A stretch of DNA of 64,000 nt from Thiobacillus thioparus DSM 505 (GTDB lineage: Bacteria; Pseudomonadota; Gammaproteobacteria; Burkholderiales; Thiobacillaceae). The notes below the pieces were generated by a model that saw nothing but the letters and a program-made list of their open reading frames with translations, was not told where the DNA came from and made no database searches. Of the stretch, positions 10,380 to 20,072 are shown piece after piece. The position numbers and the translations under genes are program-made. Each line of letters starts with the position of its first letter. Positions within the stretch are counted from its first letter, which is position 1. The stretch lies in the NCBI RefSeq assembly GCF_000373385.1, contig NZ_KB891316.1, forward strand, positions 576,997-640,996. Direction: 5' to 3'.

Positions 10380-11488
10380 CGATGCGTGCCTTCGAGCTTG
10401 ACCTTGCTGCCTGTCTTGAGGCGTTGCGGAATCTCGATCAGCACCGGCTCGCCGGCGCGCAGTTCGCCTTCGACCACCTCTTCGCCGTCGAGGCTGCGCG
10501 TCACGTTCACCGTCTGCACGACAGCCTTGCCGCCGCGCACCACATACACATACGAGCCGATCTGGGCGTGCTGCAGCGCAGCCTCCGGCACCACCTTGGC
10601 GTTCGGCTCAATGCCCAGACGCAGACGCACCCGCACGCCCTGTCCCGACAGCAGCGCGGTCGGCGCCCCGGCCAGCCGCACCTTGATCGGGACCGCGCCC
10701 GTGGTGGCATCGATCTGCGAATCGACGAACACGAGCTCGCCCTGCGCCCGGACAGTGCGATCCGTATCCCGGAACACCTCGGCCGTCACCTTGCCATGCG
10801 CCCGTGCAGCCGCAAGCTCGGGCCAGTCCTGCTGCGACACGCTGGCCCGCACGTCGAGCGTGCCGGGCGCCAGGATCGTCGTGAGCGGCGTACCACCCGC
10901 CTGCACCAGCGTGCCGGGGCGTACGGCGATACGCCCGACGCGCCCGTCGATCGGCGCGCGAATCTGTCCGTATGCCACGTCCAGTTGCGCCGCCTCCAGC
11001 TCGGCGCGCGCGGTGCCTGCGCGCGCGCGCGCGGATTCCAGTGCCAGCTGCGCGTCGGCGAACTCCTGGCGGCTGATGTAGCCCGACTTCATCAGTGGAC
11101 TGAGGCGATCGAGTTTCTGGACAGCATCGGCCGTTTCGGCGCGAGCGCCGGCCAGCGTGGCCTGGCTTTGCGCGATACGTGCCTGCGCGGGGCGGCTATC
11201 CAGGCTGAAAAGGACCTGCCCTGCTCGCACGGCGTCGCCTTCCTGTACATGCTGGCGCAACACCGTCCCGCTGGTCTGGGCGACGATGGCGACCTGCTGT
11301 GCCGCTTCCAGCGTGCCGGGCAGGTCGATCACCCGCGGAAAGTCGCGCACTGCCACCGGGACCGTCCTGACGCTGAGCGCACGATCTCCGCCGCCCTTCT
11401 TGTCGCCGGATGCTGAATGCTGGATGCGATAGGCCACCCCGGCCATCAATCCGAGTACAACGACGACCAACAGGATACGCATTTTCAT
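10376..11488 (-). CDS. RND efflux periplasmic adaptor (membrane fusion protein)
   Basis: 370 residues. The N-terminal anchor (MKMRILLVVVVLGLMAGVAY) is followed by the beta-barrel strand VRDFPRVIDLPGTLEA. The lipoyl half-motifs are GTVLRQHVQEGDAVRAGQVLFSLD and IDGRVGRIAVRPGTLV, flanking a coiled hairpin (about 125-190). The C-terminal barrel and membrane-proximal domains complete the chain. The ATG at 11488 overlaps the stop of the outer-membrane factor (ATGA) and has no obvious ribosome site, so translation is probably coupled. It joins the channel to the pump encoded downstream. There is no heavy-metal-binding insert like that of the CusB protein at the window start. Confidence 0.92.
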   Translation of the reverse strand: MKMRILLVVVVLGLMAGVAYRIQHSASGDKKGGGDRALSVRTVPVAVRDFPRVIDLPGTLEAAQQVAIVAQTSGTVLRQHVQEGDAVRAGQVLFSLDSRPAQARIAQSQATLAGARAETADAVQKLDRLSPLMKSGYISRQEFADAQLALESARARAGTARAELEAAQLDVAYGQIRAPIDGRVGRIAVRPGTLVQAGGTPLTTILAPGTLDVRASVSQQDWPELAAARAHGKVTAEVFRDTDRTVRAQGELVFVDSQIDATTGAVPIKVRLAGAPTALLSGQGVRVRLRLGIEPNAKVVPEAALQHAQIGSYVYVVRGGKAVVQTVNVTRSLDGEEVVEGELRAGEPVLIEIPQRLKTGSKVKLEGTHR

Positions 11489-12882
11489 GGGGGGCTCGCA
11501 GGAGAGGTGGCGGGCAGGCGGCCCAAGGCATGATTCAAACGGGAAAATGCCGCCAGCCAATCGCTATCGGCCTGCGCCTGCGCCTGGCGCGCGCGCGCCA
11601 GGTCGGCCTGGGCGGTCAGCCATTCGAGCAGGCTGCCGACACCGGTCTTGTAGCGCGCTTCGGCCGCCTGCGCCGATTCGCTGGCGCTGTCGAACTGCGC
11701 TCCCACCCCCTCGCGCTGGGCTTGAGCCTGGCGGACATCGTAATAGGCATCGGCCACTGCCAGCGCAACCTGGCTGCGCTGCGCCTCGGCATCGGCCTGC
11801 AGACGCTCGGCATCGCGCGCGGCGGCACGCGCCTGCGCGGCCAGCCGCCCGCCGTCGAACAGCGGCATCGTCACATTCACGCCGACGCTGTAGGTCGTCG
11901 ACGGCGAGCGATCGCTGTCCAGAAACAGCGTGCGCCCGGTGTTGGCCGCCAGCGACAGGCTTGGCCAGCGGGCCGCGCGTGCGCGCTCGGCCTCGAAGCG
12001 TGCGCTGGTCGCGGCAGCCTGCAGGGCTTGCAGGTCGGGGCGATTGCGCTGGGCCTCCTGCAACAGGTCGGCCAGCAGGGTCGTGGCAGCCAGAGGATCC
12101 GGCGGCACGGCCTGCCAGTCGAGTTCCAGCGTTTGCGTCTGGGCGAGGCCCGCAGCCTGTTTCAACGCGGCTTCCGCCTTGGCCCGGTCACGCTCCGCTG
12201 CCTGGCGCGCCAGTTCGGCCTCGACCAGCGCAGCTCGCGCACGCAGCTGGTCGGCACGCGAGGCCAGCCCGCCCCGCAACCTGGCGTCGACCGCGTCGAG
12301 GCTGGCGCGCAAGGCGGTTTCCTGCTGGATCTGGGCGGTGACCTGCGCACGCGCAGCCAACAAGGCAAAATAAGCGGCCTCCACTTCGGCAACGGTATCC
12401 TGCAGGGTGCGGTTGCCGGTCAGCAGACTGGCAATGAGCTGATAGCGCTGGGCATCGATGCTGGCGGCGCGTGCGCCGAAGTCGACCAGCACATAGGCCA
12501 GGCTGAGGCTGGGACCGTAGCGGTCGAGCGTGGGCACCTGCGCGCCCGAGCTGGACAACGCCCGGCTATGGGTGAAACTCAATTGCCCCGTGAGCGTCGG
12601 CCAGTTGGCCGCGCTGGCGGCATCCAGCCGCGCCGCCTCGGCCTGGATGCCGAGCCAGGCCGCGCGCGTCTCCGCCCGTTCGCGCAGCGCATGGTCGGTC
12701 AGGGCGGCCAGGCTGGCGAAGCGCACGACGCCCGTTGGCGTCGCAGCCGGAACGGGCAAGCCATCCGGCTGCGACCAGAAGGTGCCGGGACGCTCAGGCA
12801 GGTCGAGCGCTGCCGCACGTGCCCATGCCGGGCACAGCGCTAGCGGCACGCATAACAGGAAGCGATGCAGGATGGTGTTCAA
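11485..12882 (-). CDS. Outer-membrane efflux factor (TolC/OprM family)
   Basis: 465 residues. A signal peptide (about 1-23, ending ARAAALD) precedes two OEP repeats. Each repeat has long helices rich in alanine, arginine and glutamine (for example near LQDTVAEVEAAYFALLAARAQ) and a beta strand with the typical PSLSLAANTGRTLF pattern. It is first in a three-gene efflux operon and supplies the outer-membrane duct. No cysteine follows the signal in a clear lipobox, so lipidation is not claimed. It is the second TolC-family gene in the window; the other, cusC, belongs to the metal pump. Confidence 0.9.
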   Translation of the reverse strand: MNTILHRFLLCVPLALCPAWARAAALDLPERPGTFWSQPDGLPVPAATPTGVVRFASLAALTDHALRERAETRAAWLGIQAEAARLDAASAANWPTLTGQLSFTHSRALSSSGAQVPTLDRYGPSLSLAYVLVDFGARAASIDAQRYQLIASLLTGNRTLQDTVAEVEAAYFALLAARAQVTAQIQQETALRASLDAVDARLRGGLASRADQLRARAALVEAELARQAAERDRAKAEAALKQAAGLAQTQTLELDWQAVPPDPLAATTLLADLLQEAQRNRPDLQALQAAATSARFEAERARAARWPSLSLAANTGRTLFLDSDRSPSTTYSVGVNVTMPLFDGGRLAAQARAAARDAERLQADAEAQRSQVALAVADAYYDVRQAQAQREGVGAQFDSASESAQAAEARYKTGVGSLLEWLTAQADLARARQAQAQADSDWLAAFSRLNHALGRLPATSPASPP

Positions 12883-12951
12883 AGTGAGGGGATTCTAAAC
12901 GAGTCCACTAAACGACAGTGGGCGCATAACCGAGTTCCGCCCGCACCCGAC

Positions 12952-12970
12952 GGAGAATCGGCATTTCTCC
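12952..12970. promoter_or_regulatory. Short inverted repeat upstream of the RND operon
   Basis: GGAGAA, 7 bases, TTCTCC form a perfect six-base inverted repeat about 70 bases upstream of the outer-membrane factor start. It lies in the 252-base gap between the divergent efflux operon and the PhoX-like gene. Position and symmetry suit an operator, but no regulator gene is adjacent. Otherwise the gap shows only a ribosome site (AAGGGA) for the rightward gene. Confidence 0.25.
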
Positions 12971-13134
12971 TGCAGATGGTGGAGATGCAATACGCATGAC
13001 ATATCGCCTCATTAGGATGCCCCGCGTACTGATTCGATCGACGTCCGGCATACGGTGCCCTCATCAGCCTGCTTCCGTAGTCGATCCGTACCAGTCATCA
13101 GTACAACCTCCATTCACGATCAAGGGAACTCCAT

Positions 13135-14520
13135 ATGACACTCAAGAAACTCTCGCTCGCAATCGGCCTGGTTCTGGCCGGTTCATCGGCCTTCGCTGGC
13201 AGCGCATCCTTCGACCACTTCGTGCCCATGACCGGCGACGTCGGCGCCGGCACGCTACCCGAGTCGGCCCCCTACAAGCTGGCCTCGCCGCATTTCAGCC
13301 AGATGACCATCGTGGCCCGCGACCCCGCCCAGGCCCACCGTTTCGACAGCGGCAACTACGACATGCACACCGTGAACGAGAATGGTCCCGAAGCCGGCCG
13401 TTTCCTGTTCACCGTGTTCGAAACCGGCCAGGCCGGCATCCAGCGCACCGATCTGCGCACCATGCAGACCGAGACCATCTGGCACAGCCCTTCTGCCGCG
13501 CCCGCACTGGACAGCCACGTATCCTTTGACGCCTCCCGCTGGACTCCGTGGGGCACCTTCCTGACCGCCGAAGAATCGTGGAGCGATCCGGCCGGCCCGA
13601 CCAGCAAGTACGGCCGCCTGTTCGAAGTGGTCAATCCGCTGGCCGCACCCGCCGACATCGTGATCAAGCACCGCGACATCCTGCCGCGCGTCTCCCACGA
13701 AGGCCTGGCGTTCGACCAGAAGAACAATCTGTACTTCATCGACGAGCGCGACAATAGCCACATCTTCAAGTTCACCTCGGCCAACCCGCAGGCCGACAAC
13801 GGCGACGACTTCTTCGCCGCCGGCCAGACCTTCGTGCTGCGCGTGGGAGACGGCACGGTCAAGGAAGCCACCGGTGCCGCCGCCTGGGTTCCGCTGACCG
13901 ACAACAACGGCGTCGCCCTGCCCGGTGCCGTGGTCGTCACCGACCCCAACGGCCTGACCGCGATCGACGGCCGCGCCACGCCGAAGCTGCCGGCCTTCCG
14001 GGGCACCGGCTTCGATCGTCCTGAAGACCTGGAAATCAAGACGCTGAAGAACGGCAAGCAGCAGCTGTATGTGGCAACCACCACCAACCACAAGGTGTTC
14101 TCGATCGACCTGCGCAGCAACACGGTCAAGCTGTTCGCCAGCCGCGACACGCTGGACATGGCCACCAGGCAACGGGCCGGCAGCGCCTTCACCAACCCCG
14201 ACAACCTGGCGATCGACGCCGACGGCAACATCTACATCGTCGAAGACCAGCCGGGCGGCATCGAGGACATCTGGTTTGCCAGGGACGAGAACGACGATGG
14301 TGTCGCCGAAGCCATCGGCAAGTGGGCCAGCCTGTCGACCAAGGGCGCGGAAAGCACCGGCCTGTACTTCGACAAGTTCAAGCCGAATGTCGCCTACGTC
14401 AACGTGCAGCATCCCGACAGCGGCGTCGATCGCACCATCATGATCAGCACACCGTGCCCGCAGGCGAAGAATGACCACGACGACGACCATGGTCGCGACC
14501 GCGATCACAATCGGGATTGA
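13135..14520 (+). CDS. PhoX/DUF839-family exported protein
   Basis: 461 residues with a Sec-type signal peptide (MTLKKLSLAIGLVLAGSSAFA). The mature chain is a beta-propeller-like PhoX/DUF839 protein: EAGRFLFTVFE, TPWGTFLTAEESW, VSHEGLAFDQKNNLYFIDERD, FTNPDNLAIDADGNIYIVED. Family members include calcium/iron-dependent alkaline phosphatases and secreted proteins of unknown role. This one is shorter than classical PhoX and uses Sec rather than Tat export, so phosphatase activity is not assured. It ends in an Asp/His/Arg-rich tail (about the last 15 residues), a possible metal-binding extension. AAGGGA precedes the ATG, and a strong terminator follows. Confidence 0.8.
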   Translation: MTLKKLSLAIGLVLAGSSAFAGSASFDHFVPMTGDVGAGTLPESAPYKLASPHFSQMTIVARDPAQAHRFDSGNYDMHTVNENGPEAGRFLFTVFETGQAGIQRTDLRTMQTETIWHSPSAAPALDSHVSFDASRWTPWGTFLTAEESWSDPAGPTSKYGRLFEVVNPLAAPADIVIKHRDILPRVSHEGLAFDQKNNLYFIDERDNSHIFKFTSANPQADNGDDFFAAGQTFVLRVGDGTVKEATGAAAWVPLTDNNGVALPGAVVVTDPNGLTAIDGRATPKLPAFRGTGFDRPEDLEIKTLKNGKQQLYVATTTNHKVFSIDLRSNTVKLFASRDTLDMATRQRAGSAFTNPDNLAIDADGNIYIVEDQPGGIEDIWFARDENDDGVAEAIGKWASLSTKGAESTGLYFDKFKPNVAYVNVQHPDSGVDRTIMISTPCPQAKNDHDDDHGRDRDHNRD

Positions 14521-14577
14521 ATGAGCCGGCGCTGAGCCGATCTTCAACTCGCCGTCAGTAGCTTGACGGCATCAGGC

Positions 14578-14611
14578 GCCCTGCCGGTGCAAGCCGGCAG
14601 GGCTTGCTTTT
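14578..14611 (+). terminator. Rho-independent terminator
   Basis: A perfect ten-base stem GCCCTGCCGG / CCGGCAGGGC with a six-base loop is followed by TTGCTTTT. It lies 57 bases after the stop of the PhoX-like gene and just before the end of the converging metE. It is the clearest intrinsic terminator in the window. Confidence 0.85.
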
Positions 14612-14634
14612 GCGCAGACAAACCACTGCACCGG

Positions 14635-16914
14635 CTATCGGATTGCGGACTGTAGCGACTGCCGCATGGTGTGGGCCGCCGCCACCATGTTGGCGAGCGC
14701 CGTTTCGGTTTCCGCCCAGCCGCGCGTTTTCAGTCCGCAGTCGGGATTGACCCAGAGCCTGTCGGGCGCGATCACCTGGGCCGCCTTCTCCAGCAGGCGC
14801 GTCATGTCCTCCACATCTGGAATGCGCGGGCTGTGGATGTCATACACGCCGGGGCCGATTTCGTTCGGGTAGCTGAACTCGCCGAAACCGCGCAACAGCT
14901 CCATGTCCGAGCGGCTGGTCTCGATGGTGATGACGTCGGCATCCATGGCCGCAATGGCGGGGAGAATGTCATTGAATTCCGAGTAGCACATGTGGGTGTG
15001 GATTTGCGTCGCATCGCTCACCCCCGACGCACTGATGCGGAATGCCCGGCTCGCCCACTCGAGATACGCGGCCCAATCTGCTTTCCTCAATGGCAGGCCT
15101 TCCCGGTAGGCTGGTTCGTCGATCTGGATGATGCCGATGCCGGCTGTTTCAAGGTCGGCCACTTCATCGCGGATCGCCAGCGCGATCTGCAGGGCAGTGG
15201 TTGCGCGCGGCTGGTCGTCGCGCACGAACGACCATTGCAGCATCGTCACCGGGCCGGTCAGCATGCCCTTCACCGGCTTCACGGTCAGCGACTGCGCATG
15301 GCGCGCCCAGGCCACCGTCATCGGCCGTGGACGCGACACGTCGCCATATATGATCGGCGGCTTGACGCAGCGGCTGCCGTAGGACTGCACCCAACCGTTC
15401 TGCGAGAACGCAAAGCCGGACAGCTGCTCGCCGAAATATTCGACCATGTCGTTGCGCTCGGCTTCGCCGTGCACCAGGACGTCGAGCCCCAGCGCTTCCT
15501 GTTTCTCGATGGCGTGCCCGATCTCGTTCTGCATGGCTGTGGTGTAATCGGCCTCGCCGAGCGCGCCCGCCTTGAAGCGGGCACGCACATGACGGATCTC
15601 CGGCGTCTGGGGAAACGAGCCGATGGTCGTGGTAGGAAAATCCGGCAGCTTGAAACGCTCACGCTGCACGGACTGACGAACCGCGAACGGGCTGTTGCGC
15701 ACGTCATGGATGGAAGTCAGGGCGGCCAGCCGCGCAGCGACCGCCGTATTGTGTACGCGCGATGAAGCCCCGCGGGACGCCAGCGCCCGGGCATTGGCAG
15801 ACAGTTCCGCAGCCGCCGCCTGACGCCCCTGGTTGAACGCGGTCTTGAGCGTGGACAAGGCCGCGATCTTGTCGTCGGCGAACGCCAGCCAGTTACCCAG
15901 CTCCGCATCCATTGCAGTTTCGCCCGCCAGGCTCGCCGGCACATGCAACAGCGAACACGAAGGCGCCACCCACAGCCGGTCGGCCAGGCGTGCATGCAGG
16001 CCCTCGAAGCGATCGACCACGGCGTTCAGGTCGGTCTTCCAGATATTGCGGCCATCGATCACGCCGACCGACAGCACCTTGGTGGCAGGCAGCCAGTCGA
16101 TCACCTGGGCAAGCTCGTCGCCGCCGCGAACGCAATCCACATGCACGCCGGCCACCGGCAACTTCAGCGCCACCAGCAGGTTCTCGCGCAACGGCCCGAA
16201 ATAGCTGGCGAGCAGGAGCTTGACGCCCGCGCCGTTGAGGGCGTGATAGGCGCGTTCGAAAGCCGATCGCCACTCGGCGGGCAGGTCGAGCGCGAGGGCA
16301 GGCTCGTCGATCTGCACCCATTCGACCCCTTGCGCTTTCAAGCGCGCCAGAATCTGCGCATAGACCGGCAACAGCCGGTCGAGCAGGTCGAGGCGATTGA
16401 AACCCGCCGCCTTTTCCTTGCCCAACCACAGGAAGGTCAACGGGCCGATCAGCACCGGCTTGGCAGCGAACCCGGCCGTCTGCGCCTCGGTCACCTCGTC
16501 GAACAGCCCTCCGGGATCGAGCGCGAAATGCGTGTCCGGTTTGAACTCGGGGACCAGATAGTGATAGTTGGTATCGAACCATTTGGTCATCTCCATCGCA
16601 TGGCACGCGGCATTGCCGCGCGCCAGCTGGAAATATTCCGATAGCGCAATCCGCTCGCCAAAGCCGAAGCGTTCCGGCACGCATCCGAGCAGTGCGACAT
16701 GGTTCAGCATCTGGTCGTAGAACGCAAAGTCGCCCACCGTCACGAAATCCAGCCCGGCCGCATGCTGCTGCCGCCAGTTGGCCTGGCGAATGCCGCTGGC
16801 CACGGCCTTCAGCGCGGCTTCGTCGATTTCGCCGCGCCAGCAGGCTTCCTGCGCAAATTTCAGTTCGCGATTCGGACCGATCCGCGGAACGCCCAATACG
16901 TGTGCCCGTGCCAT
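14635..16914 (-). CDS. metE: Cobalamin-independent methionine synthase
   Basis: 759 residues, matching MetE. The N-terminal domain begins [21 protein letters not shown]. The C-terminal catalytic barrel opens with [16 protein letters not shown], a typical MetE signature. Zinc ligands are present in HTHMCYSEF and [11 protein letters not shown]. It transfers a methyl group from 5-methyltetrahydropteroyl-polyglutamate to homocysteine without B12. I start at the second ATG (16914): GGAG lies seven bases before it but touches the first ATG (16920). It is divergent from metR, its usual activator. Confidence 0.97.
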   Translation of the reverse strand: MARAHVLGVPRIGPNRELKFAQEACWRGEIDEAALKAVASGIRQANWRQQHAAGLDFVTVGDFAFYDQMLNHVALLGCVPERFGFGERIALSEYFQLARGNAACHAMEMTKWFDTNYHYLVPEFKPDTHFALDPGGLFDEVTEAQTAGFAAKPVLIGPLTFLWLGKEKAAGFNRLDLLDRLLPVYAQILARLKAQGVEWVQIDEPALALDLPAEWRSAFERAYHALNGAGVKLLLASYFGPLRENLLVALKLPVAGVHVDCVRGGDELAQVIDWLPATKVLSVGVIDGRNIWKTDLNAVVDRFEGLHARLADRLWVAPSCSLLHVPASLAGETAMDAELGNWLAFADDKIAALSTLKTAFNQGRQAAAAELSANARALASRGASSRVHNTAVAARLAALTSIHDVRNSPFAVRQSVQRERFKLPDFPTTTIGSFPQTPEIRHVRARFKAGALGEADYTTAMQNEIGHAIEKQEALGLDVLVHGEAERNDMVEYFGEQLSGFAFSQNGWVQSYGSRCVKPPIIYGDVSRPRPMTVAWARHAQSLTVKPVKGMLTGPVTMLQWSFVRDDQPRATTALQIALAIRDEVADLETAGIGIIQIDEPAYREGLPLRKADWAAYLEWASRAFRISASGVSDATQIHTHMCYSEFNDILPAIAAMDADVITIETSRSDMELLRGFGEFSYPNEIGPGVYDIHSPRIPDVEDMTRLLEKAAQVIAPDRLWVNPDCGLKTRGWAETETALANMVAAAHTMRQSLQSAIR

Positions 16915-16973
16915 GTGCATGCTCCCAAGAAATGATGGACGCCATGATGCCGATGGGAATACTATGAAACAAA

Positions 16974-16986
16974 CGAATATTTTTCA
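16974..16986. promoter_or_regulatory. Candidate MetR-binding site
   Basis: CGAATATTTTTCA matches the MetR consensus TGAA-N5-TTCA with one mismatch. It lies in the 80-base AT-rich gap between metE and metR, where MetR sites are found in other bacteria. Only one good half-symmetric site is visible. Confidence 0.5.
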
Positions 16987-16994
16987 TTGTTTAT

Positions 16995-17930
16995 ATGAAT
17001 ATCAATCATATCGAGCTGCGTCACCTGCGGCTGCTGCAGGCCGTGACGGAAGCCGGCGGGCTGACTGCCGCGGCCGAACGCCTGCACCTTACGCAGTCGG
17101 CGGTGTCGCATCAGTTGAAGGCGCTGGAAGACGCGCTGGGATTGCAGCTGATCGAACGCGCCACGCGTCCGCTTGGCCTCACCGCCGCCGGGCGCCGGTT
17201 GTTGACGCTGGCGCATGCCGCACTGCCGCAGGTGGATTCGGCGCTGCGCGACCTGGCCAAGCTGAAAGACGGCGACGCCGGCGAATTGCGCATCGCCGTG
17301 GAGTGCCATACCTGCTACGACTGGCTGATGCCCGCCATGGATAGCTACCGCGACGTCTGGCCCGGGGTGGAACTCGATCTGCTGGGCGGTTTCCAGGCCG
17401 ACCCGGTGGGTCTGCTGCTGGATGGGCGTGCCGATCTCGTCATCACGTCGGAAACCGTGCCGCGCGCAGGTATCGCGTATGCGCCGCTGTTCGGCTTCGA
17501 GATGCTGGCGCTGCTAACGCCGGATCATCCCCTCGCCGCGAAGAAATGGCTGTTGCCGGCCGACTTTGCCGGCCACACCCTGATCACCTACCCGGTGCCG
17601 GAAGACCGCCTCGATCTGATCCGCCGCGTGCTCGCACCGGCCGGAATCAAACCGGCGCGGCGCGAAGCACAATTGACGGTGGCCATCCTGCAACTCGTCG
17701 CCAGCCGCCGCGGACTCGCCGCGCTGCCGGCATGGGCGGTCGCGCCCTATCTCGAACGCGGCTACATCGCTGCACGCCGCATCGGCAAGCACGGCCTGTG
17801 GGCCGAACTGCACGTCGCGGTACGCGAGGCCGATGCGGCGCGCGCCTACGTCGCCGATTTCATCGAAACCGTGAAACGCGACAGCTTTGCCCGCCTGCCG
17901 GGCATCCGCCCGGCTATCATCGCACCATGA
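16995..17930 (+). CDS. metR: LysR-type activator MetR
   Basis: 311 residues. The N-terminal winged helix (IELRHLRLLQAVTEAGGLTAAAERLHLTQSAVSHQLKALE, about 6-45) and the C-terminal periplasmic-binding-like domain are of LysR type. The stretch IAVECHTCYDWLMPAMDSYR is characteristic of MetR and probably forms part of the homocysteine pocket. Divergence from metE supports the identity. It should activate metE with homocysteine as co-inducer and repress itself. Its stop overlaps the next start (ATGA), so the ModE-like protein may be co-translated. Confidence 0.92.
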   Translation: MNINHIELRHLRLLQAVTEAGGLTAAAERLHLTQSAVSHQLKALEDALGLQLIERATRPLGLTAAGRRLLTLAHAALPQVDSALRDLAKLKDGDAGELRIAVECHTCYDWLMPAMDSYRDVWPGVELDLLGGFQADPVGLLLDGRADLVITSETVPRAGIAYAPLFGFEMLALLTPDHPLAAKKWLLPADFAGHTLITYPVPEDRLDLIRRVLAPAGIKPARREAQLTVAILQLVASRRGLAALPAWAVAPYLERGYIAARRIGKHGLWAELHVAVREADAARAYVADFIETVKRDSFARLPGIRPAIIAP

Positions 17931-18274
17931 CGCCCCGCCTCACCTTCCGCCTCATCCTCGGCGACGACATCGCGCTCGGACCCGGCAAAGTCCAGTTGCT
18001 CGAAGCCATCCGCGAAACCGGTTCCATCGCCGCGGCCGGCCGTGCCATGGGGATGAGCTACAAACGCGCCTGGCATCTGGTCGACACCATGAACCGCTGT
18101 TTCGTTCATCCGCTCGTCGAAGCCAGCAAGGGCGGCGCGCACGGAGGAGGAGCGCAGCTCACGCCGCTGGCCGATGAAGTGATCGCCCTGTACCGCCATC
18201 TGGAAACCCGCGCCCGCAAGACCACCGAGGCGGACATGGCCAAACTCGCCCGGCATCTGCGGACGGACGGCTAA
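17927..18274 (+). CDS. modE: Short ModE-type DNA-binding protein (N-terminal domain only)
   Basis: 115 residues covering only the winged-helix part of ModE: FRLILGDDIALGPGKVQLLEAIRETGSI followed by AAAGRAMGMSYKRAWHLVDTMN. The molybdate-binding MOP/TOBE repeats of full-length ModE (about 260 residues in Escherichia coli) are absent. It begins inside the metR stop (ATGA) and precedes modABC. It is probably the repressor of the mod genes. How it senses molybdate without MOP domains is not visible; ModC, which has such a domain, or another protein may help. A 28-base inverted repeat before modA is a likely target. Confidence 0.85.
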   Translation: MTPRLTFRLILGDDIALGPGKVQLLEAIRETGSIAAAGRAMGMSYKRAWHLVDTMNRCFVHPLVEASKGGAHGGGAQLTPLADEVIALYRHLETRARKTTEADMAKLARHLRTDG

Positions 18275-18289
18275 GTCTGCAGCACGCCC

Positions 18290-18544
18290 ATGCTGACGCT
18301 CGACAAGCTCAACATCTATCGACGCTTTGATGGCGACCTGGACGGCTGGGCACGAATCGCGAACGGCCACGACGCCACGGGCATCACGGACGCCGACTGG
18401 CTTCTGATCGAAGAATTGCGGCAGGGGCTTGACCTGATCGCTGCAGGCCAGGCGTCGCAGACGTTTACTGCCTTGCTCGAATCGCGCCTCCTCCACACTA
18501 CCGCAGACGAAGCCACGCGACAGGCGTTGCGCGCGTTGCGCTAA
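18290..18544 (+). CDS. Conserved-looking 84-residue protein of unknown function
   Basis: 84 residues, no signal, membrane segment or cysteine. The sequence contains FDGDLDGWARIANG and ITDADWLLIEELRQGL, and ends in an amphipathic ADEATRQALRALR. It lies 15 bases after the ModE-like gene and before modA, on the same strand. Codon use matches the neighbours and the start fits the operon. I do not recognise a named family. Its position suggests a link to molybdate regulation or uptake, which is inference only. The ribosome site is weak. Confidence 0.6.
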   Translation: MLTLDKLNIYRRFDGDLDGWARIANGHDATGITDADWLLIEELRQGLDLIAAGQASQTFTALLESRLLHTTADEATRQALRALR

Positions 18545-18578
18545 CCCGCCCGGAGATGCGTCGCTTGTTCTTTCCCCA

Positions 18579-18606
18579 TTCGATATGACATACTGGATAT
18601 ATCGAA
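18579..18606. promoter_or_regulatory. ModE-type operator in front of modA
   Basis: A perfect inverted repeat TTCGATAT, 12 bases, ATATCGAA (18579-18586 and 18599-18606) lies 26 bases before the modA start. It resembles the ModE box of enteric bacteria, whose arms are ATCG/TATA-rich. The upstream gene encodes a ModE DNA-binding domain, which supports repression of modABC when molybdate is plentiful. Confidence 0.7.
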
Positions 18607-18632
18607 ACGTGCATCTTGCCCAGGGGACCTTC

Positions 18633-19385
18633 ATGACACGCGTATTCAGGAAACTGGCATCCATCCTTGTGCTGTCCGCATCCGCCAGCCTGCCCGCTGC
18701 GGCAGACACGGCGCATATCGCCGTTGCCGCCAACTTCACCGCGCCGATGAAGGTGCTATCCGCGCGGTTCGAACAGGCGACCGGCCACACGCTCACCCTG
18801 TCGTCCGGTTCGACCGGCAAGTTCTACGCCCAAATCAAGAACGGTGCCCCGTTCGACGTATTGTTGGCCGCCGACGACGACACGCCGGCCCGGCTGCAGC
18901 GCGAAGGCGATGCCGTCGCCACCCGCAATTACGCCATCGGCAAGCTTGCCCTGTGGAGCGCCAACGCCAATCTGATCGACGGCACCGATGCCGTGCTGAA
19001 GCAGAACCGTTTCAGCAAGCTTGCCGTCGCCAACCCGAAGCTGGCGCCTTATGGCGCCGCCGCCCGGGAAGTCCTGGCCAAACTCGGGCTCCTCGATGCA
19101 GTCGCAAGCAAATTCGTGGTGGGCGAGAACATCGGCCAAACCTATCAGTTTGCCGCCAGCGGCAATGCCGACATCGGCTTCGTCGCCCTGTCCCAGATCA
19201 TGCAGAATGGCAAGCTGACTCAGGGCTCGATGTGGCTCGTACCCAGTCAGCTGTATTCGCCGATCCGCCAGGATGCCGCCCTGCTGAAGCACGGCGCCGA
19301 CAATGCGGCTGCGCGCGCGCTGCTTGATTTCCTGGGAACGCCGGACGCGCAGGCTATCATCCGCAGCTATGGCTACGATCTGTAA
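18633..19385 (+). CDS. modA: Molybdate-binding periplasmic protein
   Basis: 250 residues. A signal peptide (about 1-24, ending LPAAADT) is followed by the ModA fold: IAVAANFTAPMKVLSARFEQATGH, the oxyanion loop SSGSTGKFYAQIKNGAPFDVLLAAD, and later VGENIGQTYQFAASGNADIGFVALSQI. I start at the ATG at 18633, preceded by GGGGA; the longer frame would put the ModE-type operator inside the gene. It captures molybdate or tungstate and delivers it to ModBC. It supplies the molybdenum needed by molybdoenzymes such as the one at 49890. Confidence 0.95.
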   Translation: MTRVFRKLASILVLSASASLPAAADTAHIAVAANFTAPMKVLSARFEQATGHTLTLSSGSTGKFYAQIKNGAPFDVLLAADDDTPARLQREGDAVATRNYAIGKLALWSANANLIDGTDAVLKQNRFSKLAVANPKLAPYGAAAREVLAKLGLLDAVASKFVVGENIGQTYQFAASGNADIGFVALSQIMQNGKLTQGSMWLVPSQLYSPIRQDAALLKHGADNAAARALLDFLGTPDAQAIIRSYGYDL

Positions 19386-19388
19386 CCC

Positions 19389-20072
19389 ATGTCCCTGACC
19401 GAGGCCGATACGTCGGCCATCCTGCTGACGCTGAAGCTGGCTGCGATCACGACCGCGCTGCTGATGCTGATCGCCACGCCGCTGGCCTGGTGGCTGACCC
19501 ACACGCACGCACGCCTGCGCGCGGCCGTAACCGCGCTGGTGTCGCTGCCGCTGGTATTGCCGCCGACCGTGCTGGGGTTTTATCTGCTGGTATTGCTGGG
19601 GCCGCAGGGTGCGGTCGGACACTGGATGCAGCAACTTGGTTTATCGACTCTGCCGTTCACGTTTGCCGGGCTGGTGGTCGGATCGGTGGTGTTTTCGCTG
19701 CCCTTCGCGGTACAGCCGATCGCCAATGCGTTTGCCGCCATCGGCACGCGCCCGCTCGAAGTGGCCGCTACCTTGCGCGCCTCGCCATGGGATCGTTTCG
19801 CCAGCGTCGCCATCCCGCTCGCCCGACCCGGCTTCACCACCGCCGCCGTGCTTGCATTCGCCCACACCGTAGGCGAGTTCGGCGTGGTACTGATGCTGGG
19901 CGGCAATATTCCGGGCCAGACGCGGGTCCTGTCGGTGGCGATCTACGATCATGTCGAGGCGCTCGAATACGCCGACGCGCACCTGCTGTCGGCCGGATTG
20001 GTCGCGTTTTCCTTCCTCGTGCTGCTGATGCTGGGCCGCTACAGCGGACATTGGCAGCGGACCCCGATATGA
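19389..20072 (+). CDS. modB: Molybdate ABC transporter permease
   Basis: 227 residues with five to six membrane segments. The cytoplasmic EAA loop reads [25 protein letters not shown], which contacts the ATPase. The motif [16 protein letters not shown] in the second segment is typical of ModB. It starts three bases after the modA stop and overlaps modC by four bases. It forms the inner-membrane channel of the molybdate importer. Confidence 0.95.
   Translation: MSLTEADTSAILLTLKLAAITTALLMLIATPLAWWLTHTHARLRAAVTALVSLPLVLPPTVLGFYLLVLLGPQGAVGHWMQQLGLSTLPFTFAGLVVGSVVFSLPFAVQPIANAFAAIGTRPLEVAATLRASPWDRFASVAIPLARPGFTTAAVLAFAHTVGEFGVVLMLGGNIPGQTRVLSVAIYDHVEALEYADAHLLSAGLVAFSFLVLLMLGRYSGHWQRTPI

Noticed and set aside
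13255..14547. A 430-residue frame opposite the PhoX-like gene
   Set aside because: Composition is that of an antisense shadow, while the forward frame has a signal peptide, ribosome site, family motifs and terminator.
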